A stretch of 64,000 bases of DNA from Neisseria uirgultaei (GCF_962719845.1 NZ_CAUIYF010000008.1:17836-81835), one strand, 5' to 3'. Positions 17,576 to 26,725 are shown, numbered from the stretch's first letter. Notes: generated by a model not told the origin, from the sequence alone. Made by a program: numbers and translations.

Positions 17576-18961
17576 ATGTCTTCAGGACTCGTAACAGCGG
17601 CGTACATCGTTGCCGCAATTTTATTCATCTTCTCACTGGCGGGGCTGTCCAAACAGGAAACCGCCAAACAGGGCTGTTATTCTGGCATCGCCGGTATGGC
17701 GGTCGCCCTCTTCGTAACGGTCTTTTCCGACAATACCCACGGACTGGGCTGGATCATCATCGCCATGCTCATCGGCGCGGCAATCGGCATCTACAAAGCC
17801 AAAAAGGTGGAAATGACCGAAATGCCCGAACTGATTGCACTTCTGCACAGCTTCGTCGGCTTGGCGGCGGTTTTGGTCGGCTTCAACAGCTATATCGAGC
17901 CGGGCAACGTTGCACACGATATGCACACCATCCACTTGGTCGAAGTCTATTTGGGCATTTTCATCGGCGCAGTAACCTTTACCGGCTCACTGGTCGCATT
18001 CGGTAAGCTCAACGGCAAAATCAGCAGCAGCCCGCTGCAACTGCCCGCCAAACACAAGCTCAACGCACTGGCACTTGGCGTATCGTTTGTGTTGCTGCTC
18101 GTATTTGTCGGCATTGACGGCAGCGGCTTCATCCTACTGATAATGACCCTGATCGCCCTCGCATTCGGCTGGCACTTGGTTGCCTCCATTGGCGGCGCGG
18201 ATATGCCCGTGGTCGTATCCATGCTCAACTCCTACTCCGGCTGGGCGGCCGCAGCGGCAGGCTTCATGCTCTCCAACGACCTGCTCATCGTTACCGGCGC
18301 GTTGGTCGGCTCAAGCGGCGCAATTCTATCCTACATTATGTGCAAAGCCATGAATCGGTCGTTTGTTTCCGTGATTGCCGGCGGTTTTGGCAGCGACAGT
18401 GGCACATCATCTTCCGGCAGCCAAGAGACAGGGGAATACCGCGAAGTCAAAGCTGCCGATGTTGCCGAAATGCTGAAAGGCGCAAACAGCGTCATCATCA
18501 CCCCGGGCTACGGTATGGCAGTCGCACAAGCGCAATACCCCGTTGCCGAAATCACCGAGCTTTTGCGTAAAAACGGCACCAAAGTGCGCTTCGGCATCCA
18601 CCCCGTCGCCGGCCGCCTGCCCGGTCATATGAACGTTTTGCTCGCCGAAGCCAAAGTCCCCTACGACATCGTTTTGGAAATGGATGAAATCAACGACGAC
18701 TTCCCCGAAACCGATGTGGTCTTGGTGATTGGTGCGAACGACACCGTCAACCCAGCCGCCCAAACCGACCCGAACAGCCCGATTGCGGGTATGCCCGTGT
18801 TGGAAGTATGGAAGGCAAAAGAAGTCGTCGTGTTCAAACGCTCGATGAACACCGGCTACGCAGGCGTACAAAACCCGCTGTTCTTCAACGAAAACAGCGT
18901 GATGTGTTTCGGCGACGCGAAGAAAACCGTGGATGACATTCTGTCCGAACTGAAAAAATAA
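17576..18961 (+). CDS. pntB: PntB, NAD(P) transhydrogenase beta subunit
   Basis: PntB (461 residues) holds most of the membrane domain and the NADP(H)-binding domain III. The N-terminal half is hydrophobic helices, with HSFVGLAAVLVGFNSYI and MLNSYSGWAAAAAGFML conserved. The C-terminal soluble domain has PGYGMAVAQAQYPVAEI, HPVAGRLPGHMNVLLAEA, and GANDTVNPAAQ. The frame is open upstream, but ATG 17576 with AATCGGAGAA ahead gives the family N-terminus. It pairs with pntA despite the intervening MAPEG gene. A strong DUS terminator follows. Confidence 0.95.
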   Translation: MSSGLVTAAYIVAAILFIFSLAGLSKQETAKQGCYSGIAGMAVALFVTVFSDNTHGLGWIIIAMLIGAAIGIYKAKKVEMTEMPELIALLHSFVGLAAVLVGFNSYIEPGNVAHDMHTIHLVEVYLGIFIGAVTFTGSLVAFGKLNGKISSSPLQLPAKHKLNALALGVSFVLLLVFVGIDGSGFILLIMTLIALAFGWHLVASIGGADMPVVVSMLNSYSGWAAAAAGFMLSNDLLIVTGALVGSSGAILSYIMCKAMNRSFVSVIAGGFGSDSGTSSSGSQETGEYREVKAADVAEMLKGANSVIITPGYGMAVAQAQYPVAEITELLRKNGTKVRFGIHPVAGRLPGHMNVLLAEAKVPYDIVLEMDEINDDFPETDVVLVIGANDTVNPAAQTDPNSPIAGMPVLEVWKAKEVVVFKRSMNTGYAGVQNPLFFNENSVMCFGDAKKTVDDILSELKK

Positions 18962-18973
18962 TCCGCATGGCGC

Positions 18974-19018
18974 AATGCCGTCTGAAACCCGGGAACACGG
19001 GTTTCAGACGGCATTTTG
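18974..19018. terminator. DUS-pair terminator after pntB
   Basis: Arms beginning AATGCCGTCTGAAACCCG and ending GGGTTTCAGACGGCATT pair over about 17 bases, followed by Ts, 12 bases past the pntB stop. Confidence 0.85.
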
Positions 19019-19354
19019 CGCTATTTTGCGAAGGTAGGAATGGTGGTGGAGAGATTCCTGTTTTTTAATAGGCTGTATTTTAATATAGTGTTGATAGGCG
19101 TATTTGGTTTCAATGTATTCAACAGGATAGGTTTCTTCCTAACCGAAAAAATAATTGTTTTTTCCCTTGTAAATAATTGAAATCAACAGATTACTAAAAC
19201 ACAACCTTTTAATAACACCGTAACTTTGAAATTCGTTATTCCCGCAAAAACAGAAAATCAAAAACAGAAATCTATAAATTTCCTCCTACACTTTGTCTGG
19301 CATTGAATCCTTTATCTAACTCATTTAATGTATTGTCTCTATATTGTGGCTACA
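19019..19354. other. Low-GC intergenic region before the immunity gene
   Basis: About 340 bases rich in A and T between the pntB terminator and the Imm8-like gene. I see no convincing ORF. It contains the first copy of a 35-base direct repeat (19236-19270). Composition contrasts sharply with the GC-rich genes on either side. Confidence 0.6.
19236..19270. repeat. 35-base direct repeat, copy 1
   Basis: It starts TTATTCCCGCAAAAACAGAA and ends AAAACAGAAA. An identical copy lies at 19829-19863, so the two bracket the Imm8-like gene. The sequence resembles neisserial intergenic mosaic (RS/dRS3-associated) repeats. Confidence 0.85.
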
Positions 19355-19726
19355 CTAATTATCTTGCTCTTTAATCATATAATTATCAAATTCCCAAATT
19401 GCAAATTTATTAAATTTTTCAGCTAGAACCTCCCAATTATCGGCTTCAATTTCGGATAATAATTTATTTATGCAATCTAATAAAATATTAAAATTATAAC
19501 TTTCCATAATTAAAAAACCTCTAGGAAATAAATTGCCTGAACAGTTCTCTAATAACCATTTTGGTGTGCAAATATTTATATCAAATAAATCAGCCGCATC
19601 ACTGCCATAATCATCTCCAACTAATAATTTCACAGGTAGAAAAAAGTTATTTGGTTCATTAGGCGAATATGTGTTCAAAGGCCCATCTATATCTAATGAG
19701 TATATTTTTTTTAACATCATTTTCAT
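19355..19726 (-). CDS. Imm8-like orphan immunity protein
   Basis: This gene encodes a 123-residue, acidic, cytosolic-looking protein. The start KKIYSLDIDGPLNTYSPNEP, then DINICTPKWLLENC and the C-terminal WEVLAEKFNKFAIWEFDNY fit the Imm8 family of polymorphic-toxin immunity proteins, by recall of family pattern. Codon use is very AT-rich, unlike its neighbours, which suggests horizontal transfer. No toxin gene is visible beside it, so it looks like an orphan left by cassette exchange. Identical 35-base repeats flank it. I am fairly sure it is a real gene and less sure of the exact family. Confidence 0.7.
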   Translation of the reverse strand: MKMMLKKIYSLDIDGPLNTYSPNEPNNFFLPVKLLVGDDYGSDAADLFDINICTPKWLLENCSGNLFPRGFLIMESYNFNILLDCINKLLSEIEADNWEVLAEKFNKFAIWEFDNYMIKEQDN

Positions 19727-19828
19727 AGTTAATCCTTAATATCTAAATGTCCATTACTTATAACAATATTTTTTATAGATGAATTGCCACTTTGTCTATT
19801 AGTAACAGGGTTTAATCTTTAAATCTCA

Positions 19829-19863
19829 TTATTCCCGCAAAAACAGAAAATCAAAAACAGAAA
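19829..19863. repeat. 35-base direct repeat, copy 2
   Basis: Identical to 19236-19270 in the same orientation. It is followed by further NIME-type sequence (CATTCCCGCG at about 19880). Confidence 0.85.
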
Positions 19864-19951
19864 CCTGAAATCTCGTCATTCCCGCGTAGGCGGTAAGGAC
19901 GGTTTAAAAGTTATCCAAAACCTCAAAAAAAACTGAAACCGAACAAATCGG

Positions 19952-19971
19952 ATTCCCGCTTTCGCGGGAAT
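19952..19971. repeat. dRS3 repeat
   Basis: ATTCCCGCTTTCGCGGGAAT fits the neisserial dRS3 pattern (ATTCCC, 8 bases, GGGAAT), a known target for small integrases and recombination. Confidence 0.85.
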
Positions 19972-20200
19972 GACGGGATTTTAGGATGAAGATGGTGGGA
20001 GTTGGTGGGCTGAAGCCCGCCCTACGAAACTGCTTTTGCGGGAATAACGATATGGGTATTTTCTGTTTTCATCCGCGATAAATGCCGTCTGAAGCCTGTT
20101 TGGGGTTTCAGACGGCATCGGGCTTTTTGTGCATTTGCCACAAAACGGATTGGTATTTGCTTGCGGTAAGATGAAAACGGTGCGGGATGTTTTGGGAAGC

Positions 20201-20235
20201 AAATGCCGTCTGAAGGGCTTCCAGACGGCATTTTT
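20201..20235. terminator. DUS-pair terminator after the M24 peptidase gene
   Basis: AAATGCCGTCTG and CAGACGGCATTTTTT flank a short loop, 14 bases past the minus-strand stop. One arm carries an imperfect uptake sequence. It may also act for plus-strand transcripts. Confidence 0.7.
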
Positions 20236-20248
20236 TGTATCGGGCTGT

Positions 20249-22045
20249 TTAACGCGCCAGCGGTTCGGTGCGTTTGATCAGCCACGCTTTTGCCGCGCCT
20301 TCGGTCAGCGGCTCGAGGCGGCGGCGGACTTCGGCGTGGTAGCGGTTGACCCAGTCGATTTCGCCGTCGGTCATGAGGGCGGTGTCCATCAGGCGGGTGT
20401 CGATGGGGCAGAGAGTCAGGGTTTCGAAGTACAAGAAGCTGCCGAACTCGGTTTCCTGCGGGTCGGCGACGGCTTGGTTGGCGGCAAGGTTTTCAATGCG
20501 GATGCCCCATTTTCCCGGGCGGTAGAGGCCGGGTTCGATGGAGGTTACCATGCCTTTTTTCATCGCTGTTTCGGGCGTGGCGGGGGCGGCGAAGGCGATG
20601 CGTTGCGGGCCTTCGTGGACGTTGAGGAAATAGCCTACGCCGTGGCCGGTGCCGTGCCCGTAGTCGCATTGCGCCTGCCACAGGGGTTTGCGGCAAATCG
20701 CGTCAATTAGCGGCGAGGGGATGTTTTCGGGGAACACGGCTTCGGCAAGTGCGATATGGGCTTTGAGAACGAGCGTGTTGTCGCGTTTTTGTTCGGCACT
20801 CGGCGTGCCGACGGGGACGACGCGGGTGATGTCGGTTGTGCCGCCTTTGTATTGCGCGCCGGAGTCGATGAGCAGCAGCCCGTTGCCGCTGATGGTGCTG
20901 TGGCTTTCGGGTGTTGCGCTGTAATGCGGCAGGGCACCGTTGGCGTTGAAGCCTGCGATGGTGTCGAAACTCAATGAAATGAAGCCCGGTTGCACGCTGC
21001 GGTGGCGGTAGAGCATCGTATCCACGTCGATTTCGGTCAGGCTGCCGCCCTTGCCGATGATGTCTTCAAACTCGGCGAAGAAGCCGCACAACGCCGCGCC
21101 GTCGTGTTCCATCGCTTCGCGGATGCGGGCGATGTCGGCTTCGGATTTGCAGGATTTGAACAGCGTGGACGGGTTGGTGCCTTCGATCAGGCGTACGCTT
21201 TCGGGCAGGCGCACGAGCGTGCTGACGGCAGTTTTGTTCGGCTCGATGAGCAGCGCGCCGCCGATTTGCGCGAGTTTGTCGGCAACTTGGGCGTAAGGCT
21301 CGACCGTGATGCCGGCGGTTTGCAGCGCGGCGGCGGCTTCGGCGTTCAGACGGCATCGGTCGGTAAACAGGACGGCACTGTCTTTGCCGATAAGCAGGAA
21401 GGACACGAAAACAGGGTTGAAAGGCACGTCGCTGCCGCGCAGGTTGGTCAGCCAGGCGATGTCGTCAAGCGAGGAAACCAAGTGGTAATCCGCGCCTTTT
21501 TCCGCCATAACGGCGCGCACGCGGGCGAGTTTTTCGGCGGCGGTTTCGGAGACGTAGGCGAGGTCGTGGACGAATACGGTTTCGGCAGGAATGGCTGGGC
21601 GGCTGCTCCACACGCGGTCAAGCAGGCCGTCGGGGTGTTCGATGCGGATGTTTTTGGCGGACAGCGATTGCGCCAAAGTGCGTTTGCCGGTGAGCGAGAC
21701 CATATCGGAAGGGATGCCGACGGCGGCGTTTTCGGGCAGGTTTGCCGCGAGCCATTCGTTGTACGGCGGCACTTGACCGCTTTTTTGCAGCTCGATGCCG
21801 CTGCCCGCAAGCTGTTTGGTGGCTTGTTCCCAATAGCGGCTGTCCACCCATACGCCCGCTTCATCGGCGGTAACGACGAATGTGCCGACCGAGCCGGTAA
21901 AGCCCGACAATTCGCGCCGCGCCTGCCAATGCTCGGGCAGGTATTCGGACAGGTGGGGGTCGGCGGAAGGGATGACGAGTGCGTCCAAGCCTTGCGCCTT
22001 CATGGCTTCGCGCAATGCGGACAGGTAATTCGATACGGTATTCAT
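20249..22045 (-). CDS. M24-family Xaa-Pro aminopeptidase
   Basis: This is a cytoplasmic metallopeptidase of 598 residues, likely removing N-terminal residues before proline. It has the three-domain length of eukaryotic-type aminopeptidase P: two creatinase-like N-terminal domains (DALVIPSADPHLSEYLPEHW; DDIAWLTNLRGSDVPFNPVF) and a C-terminal pita-bread domain. Metal ligands appear in LLIDSGAQYKGGTTDITR, HGTGHGVGYFLNVHEGP and SIEPGLYRPGKWGIRIEN. The start is ATG 22045. Monocistronic on the minus strand. Confidence 0.9.
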   Translation of the reverse strand: MNTVSNYLSALREAMKAQGLDALVIPSADPHLSEYLPEHWQARRELSGFTGSVGTFVVTADEAGVWVDSRYWEQATKQLAGSGIELQKSGQVPPYNEWLAANLPENAAVGIPSDMVSLTGKRTLAQSLSAKNIRIEHPDGLLDRVWSSRPAIPAETVFVHDLAYVSETAAEKLARVRAVMAEKGADYHLVSSLDDIAWLTNLRGSDVPFNPVFVSFLLIGKDSAVLFTDRCRLNAEAAAALQTAGITVEPYAQVADKLAQIGGALLIEPNKTAVSTLVRLPESVRLIEGTNPSTLFKSCKSEADIARIREAMEHDGAALCGFFAEFEDIIGKGGSLTEIDVDTMLYRHRSVQPGFISLSFDTIAGFNANGALPHYSATPESHSTISGNGLLLIDSGAQYKGGTTDITRVVPVGTPSAEQKRDNTLVLKAHIALAEAVFPENIPSPLIDAICRKPLWQAQCDYGHGTGHGVGYFLNVHEGPQRIAFAAPATPETAMKKGMVTSIEPGLYRPGKWGIRIENLAANQAVADPQETEFGSFLYFETLTLCPIDTRLMDTALMTDGEIDWVNRYHAEVRRRLEPLTEGAAKAWLIKRTEPLAR

Positions 22046-22494
22046 GAACGGATTCTCCAGAGAAAGTGTAAGGTTTCAGACGGCATGGCGGCGTACCGGC
22101 TGGGGAAACGTAACCATCTTATCAAATCGTTTGCTGACTGCAAAACGGACGGGCTGATCGGATGGTGCGTATTTGCGCGAAAAAAGCGATGTAAGGTTGT
22201 TTGTTGTAAGATTTCAGGCATAAAATGCCGTTCCATACCTTCTTTTGGAAATAATACGGAAAATATAGGCAGGTTTGGGCATGAAGTTCTAATAGTGTGT
22301 GTTGGCAGGTATTTGGATTACGTTACAATACGCGCTTTCATCAAAATTTCCCTATCGGTCGGCATCCTGTTTTTGAAGACGGTAGGATTTGGGTTTGTTG
22401 GGGGTAATCCCTCCCAAATTGGGGCAATATATAGGGCTGTGTCCGAATATGCGGCTCTGTGTGTTGAAACACAGTTAAAAATACGGAAGACTTT
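22046..22494. other. Long leader region between the M24 peptidase and the Nramp-like gene
   Basis: About 450 bases without a supported gene. It holds a lone uptake sequence near 22075. Closer to the plus-strand gene are possible leader hairpins: GGGGGTAATCCCTCCC (about 22399-22414) and CTGTGTGTTGAAACACAG (about 22457-22474). These could be a regulatory 5' UTR, but no known riboswitch was recognised. Confidence 0.4.
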
Positions 22495-23748
22495 ATGTCC
22501 GAACAACATATTTCGACTTGGAAAAGTAAAATCAATGCATTGGGTCCGGGTATTATGATGGCATCGGCGGCAGTCGGCGGTTCGCACCTGATTGCCTCCA
22601 CACAGGCAGGTGCGCTTTACGGCTGGCAGCTCGCGTTGATTATCGTCCTGACCAACCTCTTCAAATACCCGTTTTTCCGCTTCAGCGCGCATTACACGCT
22701 GGATACGGGTAAAAGCCTGATTGAAGGTTATGCGGAGAAAAGCCGCATCTACCTGTGGGTCTTTTTGATTTTGTGTATTGCTGCCGCGACGATTAACGCG
22801 GGTGCGGTTGCCATCGTAACCGCCGCCATCGTTAAAATGGCGATTCCCTCGCTGACACTGGGTATCGGCGCAATCTCCGCGCTGATTATGGCATCCTGCC
22901 TGATTATCCTGGCGAGCGGACGCTACAAGGCTTTGGACAATGTTTCCAAAATCATCATCGTCAGCCTGACGGTTGCCACGGTTGCCGCCGCCGGTATCGC
23001 CATGTCGCGCGGTATGCAGATGAAACCCGATTTTATCGAGCCGACACCGTGGACGCTTGCCGGTTTGGGCTTCCTGATCGCGCTGATGGGCTGGATGCCT
23101 GCGCCGATTGAAATTTCCGCCATCAATTCTTTGTGGGTTACGGAGAAACAGCGTCTCCAACCTTCCTCTTATCATGACGGGATTTTTGATTTCAACGTCG
23201 GTTACATCACCAGTGCCGTGCTTGCCGTCGTCTTCCTTGCCCTGGGTGCGTACGTGCAATACGGCAACGGTGAAGAAGTGCAGATGGCGGGCGGCAAATA
23301 TATCGGACAACTGATCAATATGTATGCGGTAACCATCGGCGACTGGTCGCGTCCGCTGGTGGCATTTATCGCGTTTGCCTGCATGTACGGTACGACGATT
23401 ACCGTTGTTGATGGTTATGCACGCGCCATTGCGGAACCTGTGCGTCTGCTGCGCGGCAGTGAGAAAACCGGCAACGCCGAACTCTTTGCCTGGAATATTT
23501 GGGTGGCGGGCAGCGGTTTGGCGGTGATTTTCTGGTTTGACGGCGTAATGGCGAATCTGCTCAAATTTGCGATGATTGCCGCCTTTGTGTCCGCCCCCGT
23601 GTTCGCATGGCTCAACTACCGCCTCGTCAAAGGGGACAAACGCCACAGGCTTACCGCCGGTATGAACGCCCTTGCCATTGTCGGCCTGCTCTATCTGGCC
23701 GGGTTTGCCGTTTTGTTCCTGTTGAACCTTAGCGGACTTTTGGCATAG
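22495..23748 (+). CDS. Nramp-related membrane transporter
   Basis: This is an inner-membrane protein of 417 residues with about 11 hydrophobic helices, related to Nramp/MntH transporters. The N-terminal LGPGIMMASAAVGGSHLIASTQAGALYGW aligns with Nramp helix 1, but the metal-binding DPGN is replaced (SAAVGGS). The helix 6 region has MGWMPAPIEISAINSLW rather than the usual MPHN. Substrate is therefore doubtful; it may not be Mn or Fe. It has a long leader and stands alone, ending in a DUS hairpin. Confidence 0.75.
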   Translation: MSEQHISTWKSKINALGPGIMMASAAVGGSHLIASTQAGALYGWQLALIIVLTNLFKYPFFRFSAHYTLDTGKSLIEGYAEKSRIYLWVFLILCIAAATINAGAVAIVTAAIVKMAIPSLTLGIGAISALIMASCLIILASGRYKALDNVSKIIIVSLTVATVAAAGIAMSRGMQMKPDFIEPTPWTLAGLGFLIALMGWMPAPIEISAINSLWVTEKQRLQPSSYHDGIFDFNVGYITSAVLAVVFLALGAYVQYGNGEEVQMAGGKYIGQLINMYAVTIGDWSRPLVAFIAFACMYGTTITVVDGYARAIAEPVRLLRGSEKTGNAELFAWNIWVAGSGLAVIFWFDGVMANLLKFAMIAAFVSAPVFAWLNYRLVKGDKRHRLTAGMNALAIVGLLYLAGFAVLFLLNLSGLLA

Positions 23749-23760
23749 GTTTCAAAATCT

Positions 23761-23793
23761 GAATGCCGTCTGTAATATTTTCAGACGGCATTG
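23761..23793. terminator. DUS-pair terminator after the Nramp-like gene
   Basis: AATGCCGTCTG and CAGACGGCATT enclose TAATATTTT, 13 bases past the stop. One uptake sequence is imperfect (CTGTAA). Confidence 0.65.
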
Positions 23794-23854
23794 CCCTTTC
23801 CTAGAAAAAAACACCGACATCGCGTAAAATATGCGCAAATTTTGTGATTCAATC

Positions 23855-23866
23855 AGGTCGTCTGAA
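23855..23866 (+). repeat. Variant uptake sequence AGGTCGTCTGAA upstream of lysS
   Basis: A single 12-base copy of the variant dialect also seen at 4741-4777, flanked by CAATC and GATTG, 37 bases before the lysS start. Confidence 0.8.
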
Positions 23867-23902
23867 ACAGATTGCGCCTGATTTATTTTTCCGGAAAATA
23901 CC

Positions 23903-25414
23903 ATGAGCGAACAAAACCATCCGCAAACCGAGCCGCAGTTGGACGAAAACCAAATCATCGCCCTGCGCCGCGAAAAACTGCACAACATCCGCCAACAGCG
24001 CAACGCCTACCCTAACGATTTCAAACGCGACAGTTTTGCCGCCGACCTGCACACCCAATACGGTGAAATCAGCAAAGAAGAACTCGATCCACAAGCCGTT
24101 CCCGTCAAAATTGCCGGCCGCATGATGCTGAAGCGTCAAATGGGCAAGGCGAGTTTTGCCACCATTCAAGACGTGTCCGGACAAATCCAGCTTTATCTGA
24201 ACAACAAAGGCGTGAGCCAAGAAATTTTGGACGACTTCAACCATTGGGATTTGGGCGACATCGTCGGCGCGGAAGGTACTTTGTTCAAAACCAACCACGG
24301 CGAATTGACCGTGCGCGTATCCGACATCCGCCTGCTGTCCAAATCCCTGCGTCCTCTGCCGGACAAACACAAAGGTTTGAGCGATCAGGAAACCAAATAC
24401 CGTCAACGCTACGTCGATTTGATTGCCAACGGAGAATCGCGCAATACCTTCATCAAACGCAGCCAAATCATCCAATCCGTGCGTAATTTTATGGTGGGCG
24501 AGCATTATCTCGAAGTCGAAACCCCGATGATGCACCCGATTCCCGGCGGCGCGACGGCAAAACCCTTCGTTACCCACCACAATGCCTTAGATATTCCGCT
24601 TTATTTGCGTATCGCCCCCGAGCTGTATCTGAAACGCTTGGTGGTCGGCGGATTGGAGCGCGTGTTTGAAATCAACCGCAGCTTCCGCAACGAAGGCATG
24701 TCCGTGCGCCACAACCCCGAATTTACGATGATTGAATTTTACGAAGCCTTCTCCGACTACGAACGTATGATGCAGATGGCGGAAGACATCATCCGCAACG
24801 CATCGCGCACGGTCAACGGCACGGCAAACATCACTTACAACGGCAAAGAAGTCGATTTGGAAAGCCCGTTCGAGCGTTTGACCATCCTCGAAGCCATCAA
24901 AAAATACAATCCGCACTACACCGACGAGCAGTTGAACGATGCGGAATGGCTGAAAAAAGAAATCGTCAAACACGGCGAAAGCCTGCCGCCGTCCCCGGGC
25001 ATCGGCAGCCTGCAACTCGCCCTGTTTGAAGGTTGCGCCGAGGGTAAACTGTGGAACCCGACCTTTATTGTCGATTACCCGGTCGAAGTTTCCCCGTTGG
25101 CGCGCGCTTCGGATACGAAACAAGGTCTGACCGAACGTTTCGAATTGTTCGTTGTCGGCCGCGAACTGGCAAACGGCTATTCCGAGTTGAACGACCCCGA
25201 AGACCAAGCTGAACGCTTCAAAGCGCAAGTGGCGCAAAAAGACGCGGGCGACGACGAAGCGATGCATTACGATGCCGACTACATCCGCGCGATGGAATTC
25301 GGTTTACCGCCGACCGGCGGTTGCGGTATCGGTATCGACCGCTTGGTCATGTTGCTGACTGATTCGCAAACCATCCGCGACGTGATTTTGTTTCCGCAGA
25401 TGCGTCCCGAATAA
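23903..25414 (+). CDS. lysS: Lysyl-tRNA synthetase, class II
   Basis: This is a cytoplasmic class IIb aminoacyl-tRNA synthetase of 503 residues that charges tRNA-Lys. The N-terminal OB-fold anticodon domain (VKIAGRMMLKRQMGKASFATIQD) is followed by the catalytic core, with motif 2 (FEINRSFRNEGMSVRHNPEFTMIE) and motif 3 (GLPPTGGCGIGIDRLVMLL). It ends VILFPQMRPE, the family terminus. Intact and single-copy in this window. Confidence 0.98.
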   Translation: MSEQNHPQTEPQLDENQIIALRREKLHNIRQQRNAYPNDFKRDSFAADLHTQYGEISKEELDPQAVPVKIAGRMMLKRQMGKASFATIQDVSGQIQLYLNNKGVSQEILDDFNHWDLGDIVGAEGTLFKTNHGELTVRVSDIRLLSKSLRPLPDKHKGLSDQETKYRQRYVDLIANGESRNTFIKRSQIIQSVRNFMVGEHYLEVETPMMHPIPGGATAKPFVTHHNALDIPLYLRIAPELYLKRLVVGGLERVFEINRSFRNEGMSVRHNPEFTMIEFYEAFSDYERMMQMAEDIIRNASRTVNGTANITYNGKEVDLESPFERLTILEAIKKYNPHYTDEQLNDAEWLKKEIVKHGESLPPSPGIGSLQLALFEGCAEGKLWNPTFIVDYPVEVSPLARASDTKQGLTERFELFVVGRELANGYSELNDPEDQAERFKAQVAQKDAGDDEAMHYDADYIRAMEFGLPPTGGCGIGIDRLVMLLTDSQTIRDVILFPQMRPE

Positions 25415-25435
25415 TCATAAAAACAGTTGAAATGG

Positions 25436-25474
25436 AAATGCCGTCTGAACCCGTTTGGATTCAGACGGCATTTT
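25436..25474. terminator. Bidirectional DUS-pair terminator between lysS and the flavoprotein gene
   Basis: GAAATGCCGTCTGAA and TTCAGACGGCATTTT face each other between two convergent genes, 22 bases after lysS and 12 bases before the other stop. Confidence 0.8.
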
Positions 25475-25486
25475 GTATGGCAGGAT

Positions 25487-26725
25487 TTATTCGGTTTCCA
25501 ACTGACCGACCCATTCTGACAAGGCAGTCAGGCGTTGTTCGGATTTCGCCACAAACGGGTTTTCGGTATCCCACGCGTAGCCTGCCAAAATCGAAGAAAG
25601 CATACGGCTGATTTCCGGGCTGCGGTCGGGCGCGTACACGACGTTTTGGAAGCGGAAATCGTACCAGCCGTCCACATAGGTGCGGAATGTGTCCACGCCG
25701 ATCATCAAGGGTTCGGTAAACTTAGTATCCCAATCCGCCGTGCTGCCTTCAAGCTGCTTCGCCAATAAATCGGCAGCCAGTTTGGCGGAGTGCAGCGCGA
25801 TGGTTACGCCCGACGAGAACACGGGGTCGAGGAACTCGGCGGCATTGCCCAACAGCGCGAAATGCCTGCCGTGCAGCGATTTGACGTTGGCGGAATAGCC
25901 TTGGATGGAGCGGAACGGAAAATCGTTTTCCCAAACGGCTTTGTCCAGAATTTCGTTCAGCATCGGGCATTCGTAAACAAATTTTTTCAACACCGTTTCC
26001 GATTCGCCGGCAAGTTTGTCGGGCGTGCCGACCACGCCGACGGAACAGCGGTTGTCGCCGAAGGGAATCAGCCAAATCCACACGTCGCGGTGTTGCGGGT
26101 GGGTGGTAATCAGGATTTTGTTGCGGTCGAATTTCGGGTGGGTAATGTTGTCGTCGATGTGCGTGAAATGCGCTTGGCGCGGCGGCAGGTGCGAGGGCGT
26201 TTCCAAATCCAGCAGGCGCGGCAGCACGCGTCCGTAACCGCTTGCGTCCAAGACGAATTTCGCGGTCAGTTCATAGCTCTCGCCCGTGTCGGTTTCCACG
26301 CTCAAACGGGCAAAATCGCCGCTATTGTCGAACGCGGTTACGCCGTGCCCGAAACGCACTTCAACGCCTTGTTTGGCGGCTTCTTCAATCAGGATTTTGT
26401 CGAACACGGTGCGGCGCACTTGGTAAACCGTGCCGGGGCCGTCTGAAAATTTATCGGTGAAATCGAATTCGGTATAACGGCTGCCCCACGAAAACGCCGC
26501 GCCGTTTTTCAACTGAAAGCCGGGCTCGGCGCGCACGGCATCGGCAAATCCGGCTTCTTCCAGCATTTCCATACAGTGCGGCAGCAGGCTTTCGCCGATG
26601 ACGAAGCGTGGAAAGTGCTGTTTTTCCAACACGCAGACTTGATAACCTTTTTTGCGGAGCAGGGCGGATGCGACCGAGCCTGCCGGACCTGCGCCGATTA
26701 CGGCGACATCGAATTGGGTGGACAT
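25487..26725 (-). CDS. FAD-dependent oxidoreductase (halogenase / geranylgeranyl-reductase-like)
   Basis: The product is a flavoprotein of 412 residues. The N-terminal FAD site is VAVIGAGPAGSVASALLRKKG and the second FAD segment is ALLGNAAEFLDPVFSSGV, as in tryptophan-halogenase-like and geranylgeranyl-reductase-like monooxygenases. The segment PRFVIGESLLPHCMEML is the family's GxSxxP-like region. The substrate is unknown and no biosynthetic partner genes are nearby. Start ATG 26725; the next minus-strand gene upstream is unrelated rhlE. Confidence 0.8.
   Translation of the reverse strand: MSTQFDVAVIGAGPAGSVASALLRKKGYQVCVLEKQHFPRFVIGESLLPHCMEMLEEAGFADAVRAEPGFQLKNGAAFSWGSRYTEFDFTDKFSDGPGTVYQVRRTVFDKILIEEAAKQGVEVRFGHGVTAFDNSGDFARLSVETDTGESYELTAKFVLDASGYGRVLPRLLDLETPSHLPPRQAHFTHIDDNITHPKFDRNKILITTHPQHRDVWIWLIPFGDNRCSVGVVGTPDKLAGESETVLKKFVYECPMLNEILDKAVWENDFPFRSIQGYSANVKSLHGRHFALLGNAAEFLDPVFSSGVTIALHSAKLAADLLAKQLEGSTADWDTKFTEPLMIGVDTFRTYVDGWYDFRFQNVVYAPDRSPEISRMLSSILAGYAWDTENPFVAKSEQRLTALSEWVGQLETE

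Larger units (their letters stand above)
19727..20248. other. Repeat-rich intergenic region (NIME-like)
   Basis: This stretch of about 520 bases has no supported gene. It holds direct-repeat copy 2 (19829-19863), a dRS3 repeat (19952-19971), and two DUS pairs (about 20081-20118 and 20201-20233). The mix of dRS3 and short repeats is typical of neisserial intergenic mosaic elements. Confidence 0.7.

Noticed and set aside
20990..22558. Plus-strand ORF of 522 codons opposite the M24 peptidase
   Set aside because: It overlaps a well-supported peptidase on the other strand, its composition is Gly/Arg/Phe-rich as expected of a mirror frame, and it has no motif.
22318..23646. Minus-strand ORF of 442 codons opposite the Nramp-like gene
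   Set aside because: Charged, low-quality translation without domains. The plus strand encodes a coherent multi-helix protein.
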